This document shows positions 36,879-50,480 of a stretch of DNA of 64,000 nucleotides, piece after piece. The stretch's first letter is position 1, and the number at the start of each line of letters is the position of its first letter. The position numbers were made by a program, and so were the translations under genes. The DNA lies in contig CM049307.1 in NCBI GenBank assembly GCA_026874595.1, forward strand, positions 80,576,643 through 80,640,642, in the 5' to 3' direction. The stretch comes from Sipunculus nudus. Its lineage: Eukaryota > Annelida > Sipuncula > Golfingiida > Sipunculidae. The notes below the pieces were generated by a model that worked only from the letters and a program-made list of their open reading frames with translations, ran no database searches and had not been told where the DNA came from.

Positions 36879-39561
36879 GTAAGTGTAGTTCACAAAAATT
36901 GACTAGTTCTTGAATGTTTTTTTGATTGTGTATTATTACTGAATTAATAATATTACCCAAATGTCTTGGCTGCATTTTTAATTTTGTTTTCTCCATGTAA
37001 TTCTGATAAGGATAGGTCCTTCACTTCTTTGTGTTGAACTGTCTATTGAAATAGGGTGTAGGTATCCATTGGATAAGCATGATATAGTATTATAATGCTG
37101 TCTGGATTCCAGGTTTATATGCAAGGGTTAGGATTAATACAGCAGTCATAACCAGTGAATCTACATCGTCATTGTTGTTAGGCGTTAGAGAGAATCTCTA
37201 AAACTCTAATGGAATATTTCACCAATTTGCTTTTTGATTCTCAGGAGGTTTTGAACAATGGGACCGTCCCTACACAATTAAATGCCTAAACCTCTATGTC
37301 CTCTGCCATTTGTTATGTATTATTGAACATTGAGAAGTTCAGCAAAGACATAGACTAACTAGTTCCATAGATGATATTTTTATATAAATTTTCAAATCAC
37401 TGAAATTAACTCAGGAAAGAATGTCTGGCCAAAAGCTGATTGTGGTGTTGGCAACTGTATCTTAAATAATTATTCAGGCCAAAGCCAAACTTATTCTGTC
37501 GGCTCAGGAACCGAAAATCATCGCAGCAAGCATTCTACGTGACCATTCAAACAACATAAATTTAATCCATGTTAAGTGATAACTTTATTAGTTAAAATTC
37601 TACGTGATTAATACCTTTTATGACTTCTCTAAAGATACAGAGGCAAGAGCAGTAATCAACAACTTTAATAATTAAGACTTTATGCTCATAAAAAAAAGTG
37701 ATCCATGAAAAATAGGACATATTTCAGGTTCACAGTTGTTTTGTTGTAGTGTGGCATTGTTTATTAGTTAGTGTAGGTAGTGTCATTAAGGCAAAAGACA
37801 GTACTTTCTTTCAAAATGTTATTTAATAACATATTTTATTCAGAATAGGTCAACCTCTCTACCTTCTGGGAAATAATATATATAAATATGTGAAATGAAA
37901 ATGAAAATGAAAGTGAAATGAAAATGAGCGAAGATGTTATCAAATGAAATTTAAGGATAAAGATTATAATTTAACTGTTGATGGTGCTGATACCATAGCT
38001 TAACCTTTAAATCAACTGAAAATGAATTGGTCAAAATAATTTTTAACATGAACTTTATAAATACTCCAATTTTAGACTATTTTGTTTCAGATATTGTACA
38101 ATTTTGCCTGGAAAAACAAAAATGAAAAAAATTTCAGGGCAGGGGGTATTGGTGTTAGTGTCACATTTTCTTCATTATATTGAGGAAAGTCAAAAGCATG
38201 CCAACTTTAGGCTTAAATGTTGTAGATTCACCAGATTTGTATGCTTCTAAGCTCTGTGTGTAAATTGATTAATCAGTTTGATACATTATTTGTCAGGATT
38301 ATCTAATTTTTTAATATAAACAGATATTTAACATCTTATATAATCAACTGATTACAGCAAAATAAAGTAAGACTTGTCTGAAATATGTTAGGAGCATATT
38401 GGAGTGACCTCTGATGGAAGTAACTTGCACTTGTCACAAATGTTGTTAACAAAGTCTACACCAGAGGTCTGTCTCTTCTGAACTCAAATTAAAACTTCTG
38501 ACATGAGAATATTGCCTCTCATTAACTTCAGTGTGGAACACGGCATCTAGTTGTGAAGAATTTGTCCAAACATGTAAAGTGTGTTTGGGTAAATACAGGA
38601 AAAATAAACAAAATAACGCAGTCATTAATATTAGTTAAAAGCATGCATCCCTGTATTTTGCCACAAGATATTTTTTTATGTAAACTTGTAATATCACTAT
38701 GGGCAGCACCTGATCAACTGTTTATTTGAGTCCACAGGAGAAGCCACACGCAGTTCATGCAATGGGGCTAAACAAACTTAAGATGTAGTGCTAAACATGC
38801 TGTACAATTGTATTTCATTAAGCAGGGAAATGAGTGATTTGTGTGGACCAAATATCAGAGACGAAAATAACTGTGCCCATATCGTCCTTAATATATCATC
38901 CTTTGTTTATACTTAAATTGTTACCAGGTTAATACATCAACTTACATCTAAGAAAATCAGATAAATGATGTGACACTGCAGTCTCAAAACGCAGGTTCAA
39001 ATGCTTAAAATTATATGTGAAATATGTTTTGTCCTGGAACTTGGTATGCTCATTGGTGATGTATACCGTATTTCTTCTTTATTTTTAACCGCGGTTTAAA
39101 ATGGAAACTTGAAACTAGGTGTTTATTTTTAACAGGCACAGTGTGGTCTTAAATGTGGGCAAATACATATATTTCAATAATAGATAATTTCCATGAGCAT
39201 GGGCAATGCGTGTAATGCACGAGGGTCGTCTGCTGTGTCCGTGTCCAGTGGGCCAGCATTGCCGGTATTGTGAACGAAATGAGATTAATACTACATCAGC
39301 TTTTAGGACACAACAGGCTTCCTGTCCTTGTTATCATTGATATAAAATATCTTGTTTTATTTATATAACAGACCCGAATACTCAGGGCCAATCGTTACCA
39401 TAACCTTTTTTTTCACTTAAACTACACCGCCGATAAGGTTCTGACCGAAATTCTGATCACTGAGGAATATATAAAACTGTCGCCTCAAAATGTATCTGGT
39501 ATGTCCTGCCTTGATAAAATATCGATAACAGATATTCGTCAATATGGACATATTCTATTAG

Positions 39562-39816
39562 GATGTCAAGCAACCAGCCGAGGATACGAGTATGCAGGGA
39601 AATTAAACAAGACTGTAGTGGGGTCATACTAATGAAGTGGACAGATGCGCTCCCTGCAGGGGACTACAGGCTTGCATCTCGATTGTACCCTGATGCCAGT
39701 GCCGATGAAGCTGCTAGTTACTGCTGGAATCCTAGCGGCTCCCCTTCTGGGCCTTGGTGCCTTACCAGAGGGAACAATTATACCACAGACATCCTATGAA
39801 ACACACACACGATGTG
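39562..39816 (+). pseudogene. Kringle-domain exon relic, copy 2
   Basis: 255 bp with the same splice sites and the same frame changes as copy 1, so the damage predates the duplication. The kringle core reads SYCWNPSGSPSGPWCLT. Substitutions relative to copy 1 include E to D and N to S. Confidence 0.72.
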
Positions 39817-40322
39817 GTAAGGATCATAGAAAGCATGCCTTTTATCAACCAGGTCATGTCATATCCTTTACCTGTCAAACCTAACACCATGGGGATAATG
39901 TATGTCTTTTGTATTTTTATAGAGAGTTGGGCCGTTTGGTCCTAAAATGACAGGCCTGTCAAACTTTGATACCTTTATGTTACCTTCACCCATTGCCTTG
40001 CTGTGCTTTGGCTTAAGGAACAGTTCAAGTTCAATGGTATTTGGTGCAGAGATCACCAGACGGTGTACATAGCATATACTCGAAGACTAAAGTGGAAAGG
40101 TTGGGTACATGTGTTTCTGGTTTCCCGGATTTAATGGGATGAAAAGGGAATCTGGTCAACTCACATTTATTTAACTCCTAGTCGATATACCCATTTATAT
40201 ATCGCTGATGTTCCTTGCTTAAATCTCCGCTGGAGCTGCCCAGTTCACAACTAATTAATAAACCTCCAGTGCCTCCTACTGGGACGTTGGCGTGGCTGGT
40301 TATGAAAATCTTTAGGAATCTT

Positions 40323-40325
<3 letters not shown>

Positions 40326-40375
<50 letters not shown>
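40326..40375. repeat. (TA)n microsatellite
   Basis: Counterpart of the 28883 array, with slightly different length. Confidence 0.95.
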
Positions 40376-40376
<1 letters not shown>

Positions 40377-42239
40377 AGTTATTGAATATATTTGTATTAA
40401 ATTGTACCTTAACTGGAATGTAAGGCAGAAGGCAAGAAAATACTGCGAATGGTCAGTAAACCAACGTTACACCCGCCACTGTGTCTCAGGGTTCAAACGA
40501 GAATGCCTTATCGAATATAAAGAGAGGAAGATAAATATTTTATATGACATGAATGTAATGCATTATAATTTATATTCAAATTATCGGTTATTTTTGTTAT
40601 TTTATATTTATGCAGACTTATGTCATAGTGTGTCCTATCAATGTGATAAAATTCTTTCATTTTACTTAGAATTTTATTATTTGTGCTCATATTTGATTAA
40701 ATTTTAGTACTGATATAACAGTTTGATTTCTATTTTGATATGTGTTGAGAAATTCTTGTGTCACAAATGTAACAGTTCATTTTGTGACATTTATCTTTAT
40801 ATGTTTTTATTAAATATTGTTTGTGAACCAAATGAAGCCTTAACTGTTCGTGAAATATCAGTTATTTTGTCGGTCTTTTTTATGATTTTTATATTAACGA
40901 AACTGTTTTCAACCATCTAAGTTCTGGTTTTATTTGTAAATTGTATGATTTGAGAATTGTGATATTTAGTCTGAAAATGTCGTTTGTTTAAAGTTGTTAA
41001 GATTCGGAAAACGGTTCAATGTGGACATTGTATTTGGTGTCTGTACTATTTCTTATAGCATCTAGGGGGTTTGTCTAATCTATTTATTTCAAAGCTGCAT
41101 ACATGTATTCCATAGCTTATATGGGATGAGTGTATTACAAAAAAATCTTTCATGTATGCCCTGGTAGAAAATGTTTTAATTTTATCATTTTCCAAATGTA
41201 TGTTAAATGTTTAGCAAATTTGTTTGTGCGAGTTTGTCATTCCATATGTTCGTTCAATGTTATGCCACGAAAGAGGTGTTTCATATATTTTAAGTTCAAG
41301 GGTTTTGTCTTGTATGTACTTATTTTATTTGTGAAATGTAATGAATTTTGTTTTGTTTACTTTTTTTTGCATTTAACTATTTATGTACATAATTTAATTC
41401 ATTGTTGATGTTGTCTTTTTATTTATTGTAATTTGTTAAGGGGTTGCATAATGTTGTATCATCTGCATATAGAATAAACTTAAAGAAATTACTTCATTGT
41501 TGAATGTCATTCCTGAATATCATATGCAGTAAGGGAAGTAAAATGGATCCTTGTGGTACCCAGTTAGTTATTGTATATTTGACGCACTTGTGATCTCTAA
41601 ATACAACAAATGGTTCGTCGGAATATTTTCCCCCAACGTAGTGTTTTTCGTCGATTCCAAACAGATCAAGTGTTTGTATAACTTTGTCATGATATAATCT
41701 TTGAATAAATCGATGTATGTTGTGAGAGGTGTTTCCATAATCAATTTCTGTATTTAGTCATTCAACTATTTCAAAGACTGAAACCACATTGGTCCTTGTA
41801 TAGCAATTTACATTTGAAGATATTCATATAATTGGTTGTAGATTTTATATTTTTAGGGTAACTACTTACCATGAGGCGTTGCCAAAACAGAGGGAAGTGT
41901 TTACCCTGATTTAGGATCCCAGGCGCTCAGTCGTATTTTAGTGTGGAGGAAACGCGAGGTCCCGGAAAAAAACAACGACCATGGACGGGAACTACAACCC
42001 ACGCTCATTGATAGGGCCGCACGTTTAACCCATCGACTGTCCAATCTTGCAGTTAATGCAATGTTTCAGATATTTCTAGTCACAAATATGGAGCATATAC
42101 GAGACATGTTGACTGTCACGAAATAGAACATGTCTTTTATATGTTTTATTTTCATTTCTCGGATTATTAGTATCTTTGTATGAGTTTGATTTGTAAGAGT
42201 TTAAGAATTATACTTTGTAATATTTAAAGAATATATTTG
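40376..42239. other. AT-rich end of duplication copy 2 and its right flank
   Basis: 40376-41698 mirrors copy 1. 41699-41896 has no counterpart in copy 1. 41923-42239 has no recognised gene. Confidence 0.5.
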
Positions 42240-44110
42240 AAATTGAAAATGATACAGAGCTTGAAGGAATTATAACACCACATGAAGTACAGAAATTTCA
42301 TATATGAAATGAAAAGAAGGAAGGCCCAAGGACCTAAAGGAATAACAATAGACATAATGAAAGATACATATAGTTACATGTCAGTTCACATTTTTCAATT
42401 ATTTAATAGCATGTCAGGAAATGGAGTTTTCCGGCCTGTTGGAGGAAAACAGTTATTGAACCAATTCACAAAAAGGGTTCCACCACAGATCCTAAAAATT
42501 ATAGAGGAAGTTAATATCGTAGGAAACCTGTTTACAAAATATTGACAAGGAGACTTCAGATTTTTGTTGATAAAGCTGGATCATTATGTGAAACACAAGC
42601 TGGCTATAGGGATGGATATTCAACAGTAGACCATGCATTTTCTTTAATGGGGTCTGTGCAGAAATAGTTAACAAACAAGGAAAGCTTCTATTGTATTTTT
42701 ATTGATTTTTCAACTGCTTTGAAGTGTACAACATTATTTATTGTTGTATGTATTATTTAAATTTGGGATAAAAAGGAAAGTGTTACAGACACTGCAATCA
42801 ATGTTTAGTCAAATTAAAACATTTATGCTTACAGAGGAAGGATTAACAGATTATTTTAAATGTACTAACGGCACTCGAAAAGGATGCATGGTGAGTCCTC
42901 TCCTGTTTTTCTTATTCATAAATGTATTTTAAGGACAAATAAATAAAACAAAATATCATAGTACAACATTAATGAATATTACCCAAAATCAATTACATTA
43001 ATGTACGCTGTTTATTTAGTATGCTTAATTGATAGTTTTTCTGTCAATTATGGCTTAAAAGTTAATATAGGAAAGACAAAAATTATAGTTTTTAGACACA
43101 GGGGACCATTTTATAAAAAGATAAATTGCACTATCAAAATACTCAAATTGAAACGGTAAATGACTACAGATCCTTAGGGGTAATATTCACAAGTACATTG
43201 TCATGGTATAAAACGCAGGCAACGCAGGCGGAAAGAGAAGTGACTTTTATAGGAAATATACTTGTTTATCAGTGAGCCAGCTTTTTTTTATCGCTTTGAT
43301 TGTATGGTGACACTGGTATTATTATATGGTACTGTGGGGCTGTAAAAGATGTGAAATAAATGAAAAGGTGCAATATTAATTTTGAAAGTACATCCTAAAA
43401 ATTAGCTGTACAGTATCAAATGCAGCATCATGGGGAGTTTTGGAGGGCATCAAATGTATGTCAGTCAGTTAGTAAGTTGTCTAAAATATTGGGCAAAACT
43501 ACTACCTTATGAGAATAATACATATCCCAAACGCTTATATGATATACTGTTTAATCTAGATATGAATGAAAAACAAATATGGGTTTTTCATATTAGAAAC
43601 ATAATATGCAGGGCATGTTTTGGGTATGTGTGGATGAATCTAGAAGTAGGAGACATTAGACTATTTTCGGTTAAAATAAAGGAAAGGATAATTGATATGG
43701 CAGCAAAAAAATGGACTTGTGATGTAGCTTCAAAAACTAAATGTAATTTATATGGTTCTTTTTAATATATTCTCTCAATGGAGAAATATTTAGTGTGTGC
43801 CCAATAATAAGCCTAAAAAACGCTAGCTAGATTGACATGTTGTTATCATGATTTGATGATTGAAAAGGAAAGGTATACGCAAAAAGATATAGAAGAACGA
43901 ATATGCAAGTTTTGTATTAACCATGGTTTTAATCTAATAGAGGATGAGTTCCTTTTTGTATACACAAATGTTTATTATATAATGATTTTAGGAAAACATA
44001 TTTGAAAAAGGGTCTACATGCACCAAACAAGGAATTTTTTTAGGGTTTTTAAATTAAATAATTATATTTGCAGCAAATGTATATCAAGGTTTTAAATTAA
44101 GAGAAAATTG
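42240..44110 (+). pseudogene. Decayed LINE reverse transcriptase, same family as 30260-32687
   Basis: In broken + frames: MKRRKAQGPKGITIDIMK (finger region), IEPIHKKGSTTDPKNYRG, a QAGYRDGYSTVDHAFSL block, IDFSTAL (motif A remnant), NGTRKGCMVSPLLFFLFIN (motif B). The region expected to hold YADD is degenerate. The C-terminus FHIRNIICRACFGYVWMNLE and knuckle RICKFCINHGFNLIEDE match the LINE at 31920-32495. There are many stops and frameshifts. No endonuclease or ORF1 is present, so it is 5'-truncated. It lies just right of duplication copy 2. Confidence 0.85.
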
Positions 44111-45228
44111 TATAAAATGACTTTTTAACAGACATATTCAATATTTGGCTGTATCATTAATAATTCATTTATCTATTGAATGATTTATTTATTGTAGTGT
44201 GTTAATATGATCTGAAAATAGGAATTGGGATGAGCATGCAGGTATTTTGCTAAATCATTTTGTAATCTCCTGTAATGTTTTTGATTACAGGATTTTCACT
44301 GAAAATACCACTATAACCCACTGGATCTTGTAAGTATAAAGGAAATATGTTCAAAAACTGTTTGATATTTTCATTTAGTTTACTGTTTTCTGTGTTATAC
44401 ACTTTAGTTAATTTAACAGATTCCAAGTATGTGATGTAAAATAATGAAGTTATAATTATGTGATAAAAGCCGCCAATACACATACCTGAATTATGTTAAC
44501 TAAGTTAATTAAGTTATTTATGTAACGTAATTGGGTTACAGCTGTTTAAATGTTAGAATATTTGTATACTCTTGTATCTATAGACCCAGGCCTCCTTTTT
44601 TTCTGAAAAAACAACTTGTTGTTATGTGTTGAAAATAGGCCGGGGTCGCCGGATAGAGTACTGTTTTGTGACACATTGGGGGAATTCAATAGAGGTTACC
44701 GTACGCGAGGTAGGTCTTTGTTCTATAGGCATTGTTTCCAGCCTATTTAGTATTCAGCACGCTTATGAATATAAATTAAGCTTAGTAACGAAGAATTCTC
44801 GAGATTTGTATTAGTCTTATAAATATGAATGAACCTCCACGGCAGTAGTTTGGGAGGGCCGCATACTTATGTTAGGATTATTTAGTGTTTTTTTAGTGTG
44901 CAACCAGTGCTTTTAATGTGGTGTGAGGCGTAACAGGACGGGAACACTATCCTGTAGGTGGTTTTGAATCATTTACTTCTTTTTAATTTATTTTATTATA
45001 TACTCCTAGTTGTTTAGCCACTGCCTAATGTTTTCTTGTGTGTCTGAGTGCCGAAGTGCGCAATCAAAAATCACACCATCTCTTCTCTACCACATTAAAC
45101 TAAAGGCAACTCGGTCCATTACTTGGTAAGGGCAGCTTTTCTCCAAGGACAGCAGAAAGGGGTTACTTTTACCGGATGACATTGACACCTTTAAGACTTT
45201 AACATAGTCATTGAACATCGCACCCATA

Positions 45229-45230
<2 letters not shown>
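44111..45230. other. Non-coding stretch between LINEs
   Basis: No gene recognised. Slightly GC-richer patches at 44640-44760 and 44820-44950 could be repeat or LINE 5' sequence but are unassigned. Confidence 0.4.

Positions 45231-45285
<55 letters not shown>
45231..45285. repeat. (TA)n microsatellite
   Basis: About 27 TA units. Confidence 0.95.
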
Positions 45286-45287
<2 letters not shown>

Positions 45288-45365
45288 TATTTTAACACGG
45301 CATTTTAGGTTGGGTATCCGTTGCTATATTAAAATAATTGAATGTTTTGTATTAATTCTTTTGTT

Positions 45366-45392
45366 AATTAATGGTATAGCCGTGTTAGTCTG
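45366..45392 (+). repeat. Penelope-like terminal motif (tentative)
   Basis: Contains GGTATAGCCGTGTTAGTCTG, a phrase I associate from memory with Penelope-like element termini. Lies just upstream of the truncated LINE. No Penelope RT seen. Confidence 0.35.
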
Positions 45393-45486
45393 TAGTCGAA
45401 GTGTAGGTAAAAAGAAATTCGAAATTTTTCTTTTCTTTAGAAAAAAGGAACTACACTTCAAAATCAATTTCTGTAAACGAGAAGAA

Positions 45487-48006
45487 TAGAAAACCTATCA
45501 GTGACGACCAATTAGAAATATTACGGGAATGTAAGGACTTTTATTGCAATTTATACAAATGTAAAGGTAACAAAACAATTCAGAGAGACAATTGTCCATT
45601 TTTCAACCAAACCAACACTCCGAAATTAAACCCTTCTGAAATAAACGAAATCAATAAACCTTTAACCCTTCATGAATTGTTTAAAGCACTGAAACAATTT
45701 AAGCCGAATAAAAGTCCTGGTCCAGATGGTTTTACGTCGAAGTTCTATTTATTTTTTTGGAAGGATATTTTGGATATATTTTATCCATGTGTAAAATACT
45801 CTTATGACGTAAGGTCTCTCTCTCTATTGAACAAAAACGTGGAATAATATCCCTACTACTCAAAAAAAGATAAAGACTTGAAACAACTATAAAAATCGGC
45901 GGCCTATATCCCTGCTTCCTGTTGATTATAAGATTATAGCAGGATATAAGTAACAGGATATAATTAACATATAAGCATCAACACAGTCTTCTAATACTCT
46001 CATATCAATCGACCTGGAAAAGGCTTTTGATACCTTAGATTGGGATTTTTTATGGAACACGCTAAATGAATATAATATACTGGATCTTTTATGCAGATGG
46101 ATTAATATATTATACACTGGTACGAGCAGTTGCGTACAAAATAATGGGTATTTTTTACCACGCTCTATGATACAACGCGGAGTCCGGCAGGGATGTCCAC
46201 TTTCGCCTATTTTATTTGTTCTATCGGTAGAATATTTAGCGATTAACATCAGAAATAATAGAATGATTAAGGGCATTTCTATGGATTACATTCAGGTAAA
46301 ACTTTCTCAATTCGCGGATGATACGACGTGCTTTGTGGCGGATGTAGAATCCGGGAAAAAAGTACTCGAAACATTAACATCCGGCGAATTGTAATCTGAT
46401 ATAAAAGTAAATATGGATAAGACAGAGGCTAGGTGGATAGAAAGCAGAGCGGGTAAGGAAGATGGTGACCTCCCAGTCAGATTGTTTAAGGGGAAATTTA
46501 AAACTCTTGGTATTATTATATGTGACAATGAACATGAAAGAATGGAACATAATATAAAAGAAAACAGTAGAAAAACTGAAAAATAAGTTTACTATCTGGC
46601 AATGCAGAGCACTTACCCTTCGAGGAAGAACTTAAATAAAAAAAAACTCTAGGCCTATCTCAAATAATTTACTGTATGTCAGTTTACAAATAACAGATAC
46701 ATATTTAAATGAAATCCAAATATAAATAAATGTATAGATGCATTCATATGGAAAAAAATCAACACCAAAAATCAAATATAATGTTATGATAAAAACAATA
46801 AGCGAAGGAGCCATAAAATTACCAGACATTAAAACACAGGAAAAGGGACTAAAACTTAATTGGGTAAAATAAAATTAATGGTTCACTGCCTGTTTTAGAA
46901 ACTTTAATAAATTTATATCTTGGAAATAATTACATGAATGTAAAAGATTTATTTTTGAGTCGCTGTAGCCTCATACTTCCACCTAGCATCCCACCGTTCT
47001 ATAGGGCCATTATTAATGCTGTAGAAGATTTCAAATCGAGATTCCTGCCAATAAACATTGAGGACGTAAAGCAGGAAATAATATGGCATAATCCATTTAA
47101 CTATATTCTTAAGAAAAGTATATTCTACAAACACTGGTATAAATATGGTATAAAGAGGATCAAATACATTGTCTATGACCAAGGATTTTTGAAGGCCTCG
47201 GACTTGAAACAGAGATATATTTTAAATACAAACTTTCTCGAAGTGTATAGTGTAACTAAAACAATTCCAAAACAATGGAAAACATTTTTAATCCAAGAAA
47301 AGACAAATTTATAAATTTGCACATCAAGCAAAACGTCGGGCGAGGTGTCATCTGAAACTGGTTCTGTTTTTACTGGTTCACAGTAAATGTAAAGTCCTTT
47401 ATAACACACTAATAAAAATAAAATATCAAGAACAAACTGCCCTTTCATATTGGCAAAATATGTATGATATATCTAATGAACAATTCAGTTTATATATTAG
47501 TCACCCCAACAGATACCTGTATTCTACAAAATCCCAGGATTTTCATTTAAAGCTCCGCCACCGTATAATCCCATTTAGAGAGAAATTACACAAAATGAAA
47601 CTAGTAGATAATCCTGACTGTGAATATTGTAATAGAGTATTGATTCTCTGGAGCATAGGTTCTTCTTCTGCCGATATACATTACGGTATTGGTATGAAAT
47701 TAATAACTTTTGGAACTGTTTTAGTTAGAGTCGGATCTCGAAAACAATTAGACAAGGGATTTTTGGTGAGCATGAAAATATGAAAGAAAGGAACCGGGAG
47801 CTTTTTAATTATTTTATTATATAAGGAAAACTTTGTTTACATCGACAGAAATGTTCAAATGCAGAAATATCTTTTCCGAATGTTCTTAACCATGCAATAA
47901 TAGATTTAGAAAACAAAATATCCGTAATGAGGCGAAGAGGCAAGGAAAATACATACATTGATCAGTGGAAGTGGTTGCATGATACTATAAAAGAATTGTA
48001 CACTTG
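45487..48006 (+). pseudogene. L1/Tx1-like LINE ORF2, 5'-truncated and frameshifted
   Basis: 45487-45846 is one open frame with LTLHELFKALKQFKPNKSPG then PDGF (RT start). After breaks come RRPISLLPVDYKII and an intact block, 45972-46394, with ISIDLEKAFDTLDW (motif A), RGVRQGCPLSPILF (motif B) and LSQFADDTTCF (motif C as FADD). The thumb continues VNMDKTEARWIES to about 46520. The C-terminal part is at 46934-47314. The end has a CCHC-like knuckle, CEYCNRV then shifted SLEHRFFFC, near 47620-47680. The protein end is QWKWLHDTIKELYT at about 47960-48006. Family placement rests on the motif B and C wording and is tentative. No endonuclease or ORF1 is present, so it cannot move on its own. Confidence 0.85.
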
Positions 48007-48394
48007 ATACACTATTTTTTTTATAATCCTTGGTGTGTTACTTATCACATATTACATCTTTTGTAGATCATGGCGCCAGGAGATGTAATCTTAATACGAA
48101 GGCATAGTAATACGGATATTGCATATTATTCTTATTGGATAAACCTTTCCCTTTTAAGGTTCTGACATAGGTATGTGTGGTGTATGTTATTTTCAAGTGC
48201 AACACCTGAAGAGTGCCTTTTGTTGACTAAATTCATGATCACTTCAGATCAGTTGTATATTTTTTTGGCTTTACGTTACGTTCTTTTTTCTTCTTGGTGT
48301 CGATGATGAAAAAAATAGAAATAATAAAGTTACCTATTGTCTGAGACACAAAAGAAAGAAACAAAAAAAAAAACAAAAAAAAAGAAAGAGGGAA

Positions 48395-48475
48395 GCCTTT
48401 TAGACAGACCAGCCTCTTTATTTACACACGACCTTTCGAAGCGCATAGGCTTCTTCGTTAGATGATGCCTACTTA
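48395..48475 (-). repeat. Penelope/hammerhead-like repeat fragment
   Basis: The minus strand reads CATCATCTAACGAAGAAGCC, then TATGCGCTTCGAAAGGTCGT. CTAACGA is one base from the hammerhead core CTGANGA. AAGC/GCTT forms the stem II position, and CGAAA follows. Such ribozymes occur in Penelope-like element termini. Purine-rich A/G runs lie just left (48350-48392). Confidence 0.4.
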
Positions 48476-49246
48476 CCACCTAACAAAGAAGTCTACCTTA
48501 AAAGCGTCAATCTTTCTCCTACTCTATTTTTGTTAATAATTAAATGTTTTTTTATTGTTTGCCAAATGTGTGAACATCTGGCTTCACCGTTGACTACATT
48601 GTTTTACTTTTTATGTTTTAAAACAAATGATACAAATCTACACAGTATATATGCCACAGTGATACTTCAAAATGGGATTAGAGTCATGCCCCTCTGCCCT
48701 CGACACCATTTTGGTCGAATTTGTTTCTACAATCGGCTCCTGATGCACAATACCAGCTACTATCAAAGTCTGATGTCTCAAACTTTATGTAACCTTCGCC
48801 TGATGAATAATTATCATTTCCCGCTCTTTCAAGCGACCTACTAAATTCCATGCTTTGCCTTCAAGCCTACGCCTTGTTTAGAAAAAAAAATGTCTAATGA
48901 TCCAGTTTTAGCTGACAAATTCTTCTTTCATATCAATCACAACATATAACTATTAGAATGTAACATTACTTTTGTTAGGGGGTTAATGCAGCAGGAAAAT
49001 TTCGAAAAGTCCATGAGCTGCACATCCAAGTCCTGTTCTATAAAAATAAATGTTCAACGTTTGGAAACCAATTACTCTTGGTGGTCAACGATTTCCAGAA
49101 ATTAAGTTTTGACTTTAAATTGTCCCCACTGAAGGTAATCTCTTTGATGGTGAGAAGCTAGAAAATGCGTCAAATTACCTAGCAAAGGAAAAGAGATTAC
49201 TGAACTCGTGAGCGTTAAGATTGGCATTTCATTTAGGAAAAGCATC

Positions 49247-49251
<5 letters not shown>
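48476..49251. other. Non-coding stretch between LINEs
   Basis: A 104-codon + frame at 48530 has no recognised domain. Nothing else seen. Confidence 0.4.

Positions 49252-49311
<60 letters not shown>
49252..49311. repeat. (TA)n microsatellite
   Basis: Sits at or near the 3' end of the minus-strand LINE. A short TTTA run follows. Confidence 0.92.
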
Positions 49312-49316
<5 letters not shown>

Positions 49317-49473
49317 TTATTTATTTATTATTGCAACCACAAACACAATACAAACATTGACATTACATGTGAAACACTTCACATATCAGTCGCATAAAAT
49401 ACATATGTTTAACTATAGTTAGATAAATACAAGCACACACACAATGAACAGAATACACCGAGTCCATGTAACC

Positions 49474-50480
49474 TTAATTAGTTAACATAGAAGATATAGT
49501 CCTCCATGTTTCATAATATGGATTTTTAAAATTTAAATTTTTACTTGCTATATGCTTTTCAATTTCAAAAACATATATTATTTGTTGCTTTACCCTTATC
49601 CAATCTAATTTCACCTGTTCTAGACGAGAAGAGTAAATGGAGTATTTAATTAAAATAATAAGTAAATTTAAATCATTTCTGCCCTTTATCTTTCCAAATA
49701 AGACGTCTCTTTTACTTAAAACAATTCTTTCATTAGTGTGTTCATTCCACCATTCGGTAAAACGACTCCATAATGCAACTATATAAATATAAATATATAT
49801 CTGTAAACCCTCAATTTTATCATTTCGCTCTATTTTGGTTGCCAATGCTTCTAATATTAGGATATATAAATAAAGTGATAAAGGGTCACCTTGTCGGACT
49901 CCTCTTTCTATCTGTATACGCTCTGAAAGATGTCCATTGTTTATTACGTTACTAAATATGTTCATTTTTTTCTAATATTTGAAACATAAAGGCCCATTCC
50001 AATGAGTCAAAAGCCTTTTAAAAGTCGATTGCTAATAATATACCTTGTATATGTTTTTCCTCTGTATAAGGCAATAAATCTGATAGAAATCTTAAAACAT
50101 CATGAATGCCTGGACCTTTGATGAAACAAGACTGGTAATTATTTATTAATTTTGGTAAATACTGTATAAATCTATTTGAAGGTGCTTTTGACAGAATTTT
50201 ATAATCCGTATTTAAAGAGAAATTTGCCTCCAGTTTTCTACCTTAAATCGATCTTTTTCTTTATCTAATAGACTTATTATGGCTTGTCTTTGTACAGCAG
50301 ATATTTCTCCCCGCTTTTTTTAAAAGTTAAAGCCGTCAATCATATAATTACCAAAGATGTGCCAATTTTTTTGTAAAATTCAACAGGTATTCCATCACTC
50401 CCTGGGCTTTTGTTTGATTTCATAGTATTTAGAGCTTTTAAACATTCTTCAGATGTGAGTGGACCTTCACAAGATAATTT
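49474..50480 (-). pseudogene. L1/Tx1-like LINE reverse transcriptase remnant
   Basis: On minus, CLKALNTMKSNKSPGSDGIP (about 50450-50390) starts the RT. Broken frames follow. The open frame 49965-49474 then has RIQIERGVRQGDPLSLYLYI (motif B) and EALATKIERNDKIEGLQI. It jumps directly to a VALWSRFTEWWNEHTNERIV stretch of the C-terminal region, so motif C (YADD), thumb and much of the connection are deleted. Inactive. Same broad family as 45487-48006. Confidence 0.82.

Larger units (their letters stand above)
32690..41698 (+). repeat. Tandem segmental duplication, copy 2
   Basis: Begins at AAGTGAGATATAATGCGCGA inside the 69-bp minisatellite, of which only about three units are retained (to about 32905). 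It continues colinear with copy 1. A further stretch to about 41922 may belong to it. The LINE at 31920-32687 abuts it directly. Confidence 0.93.
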
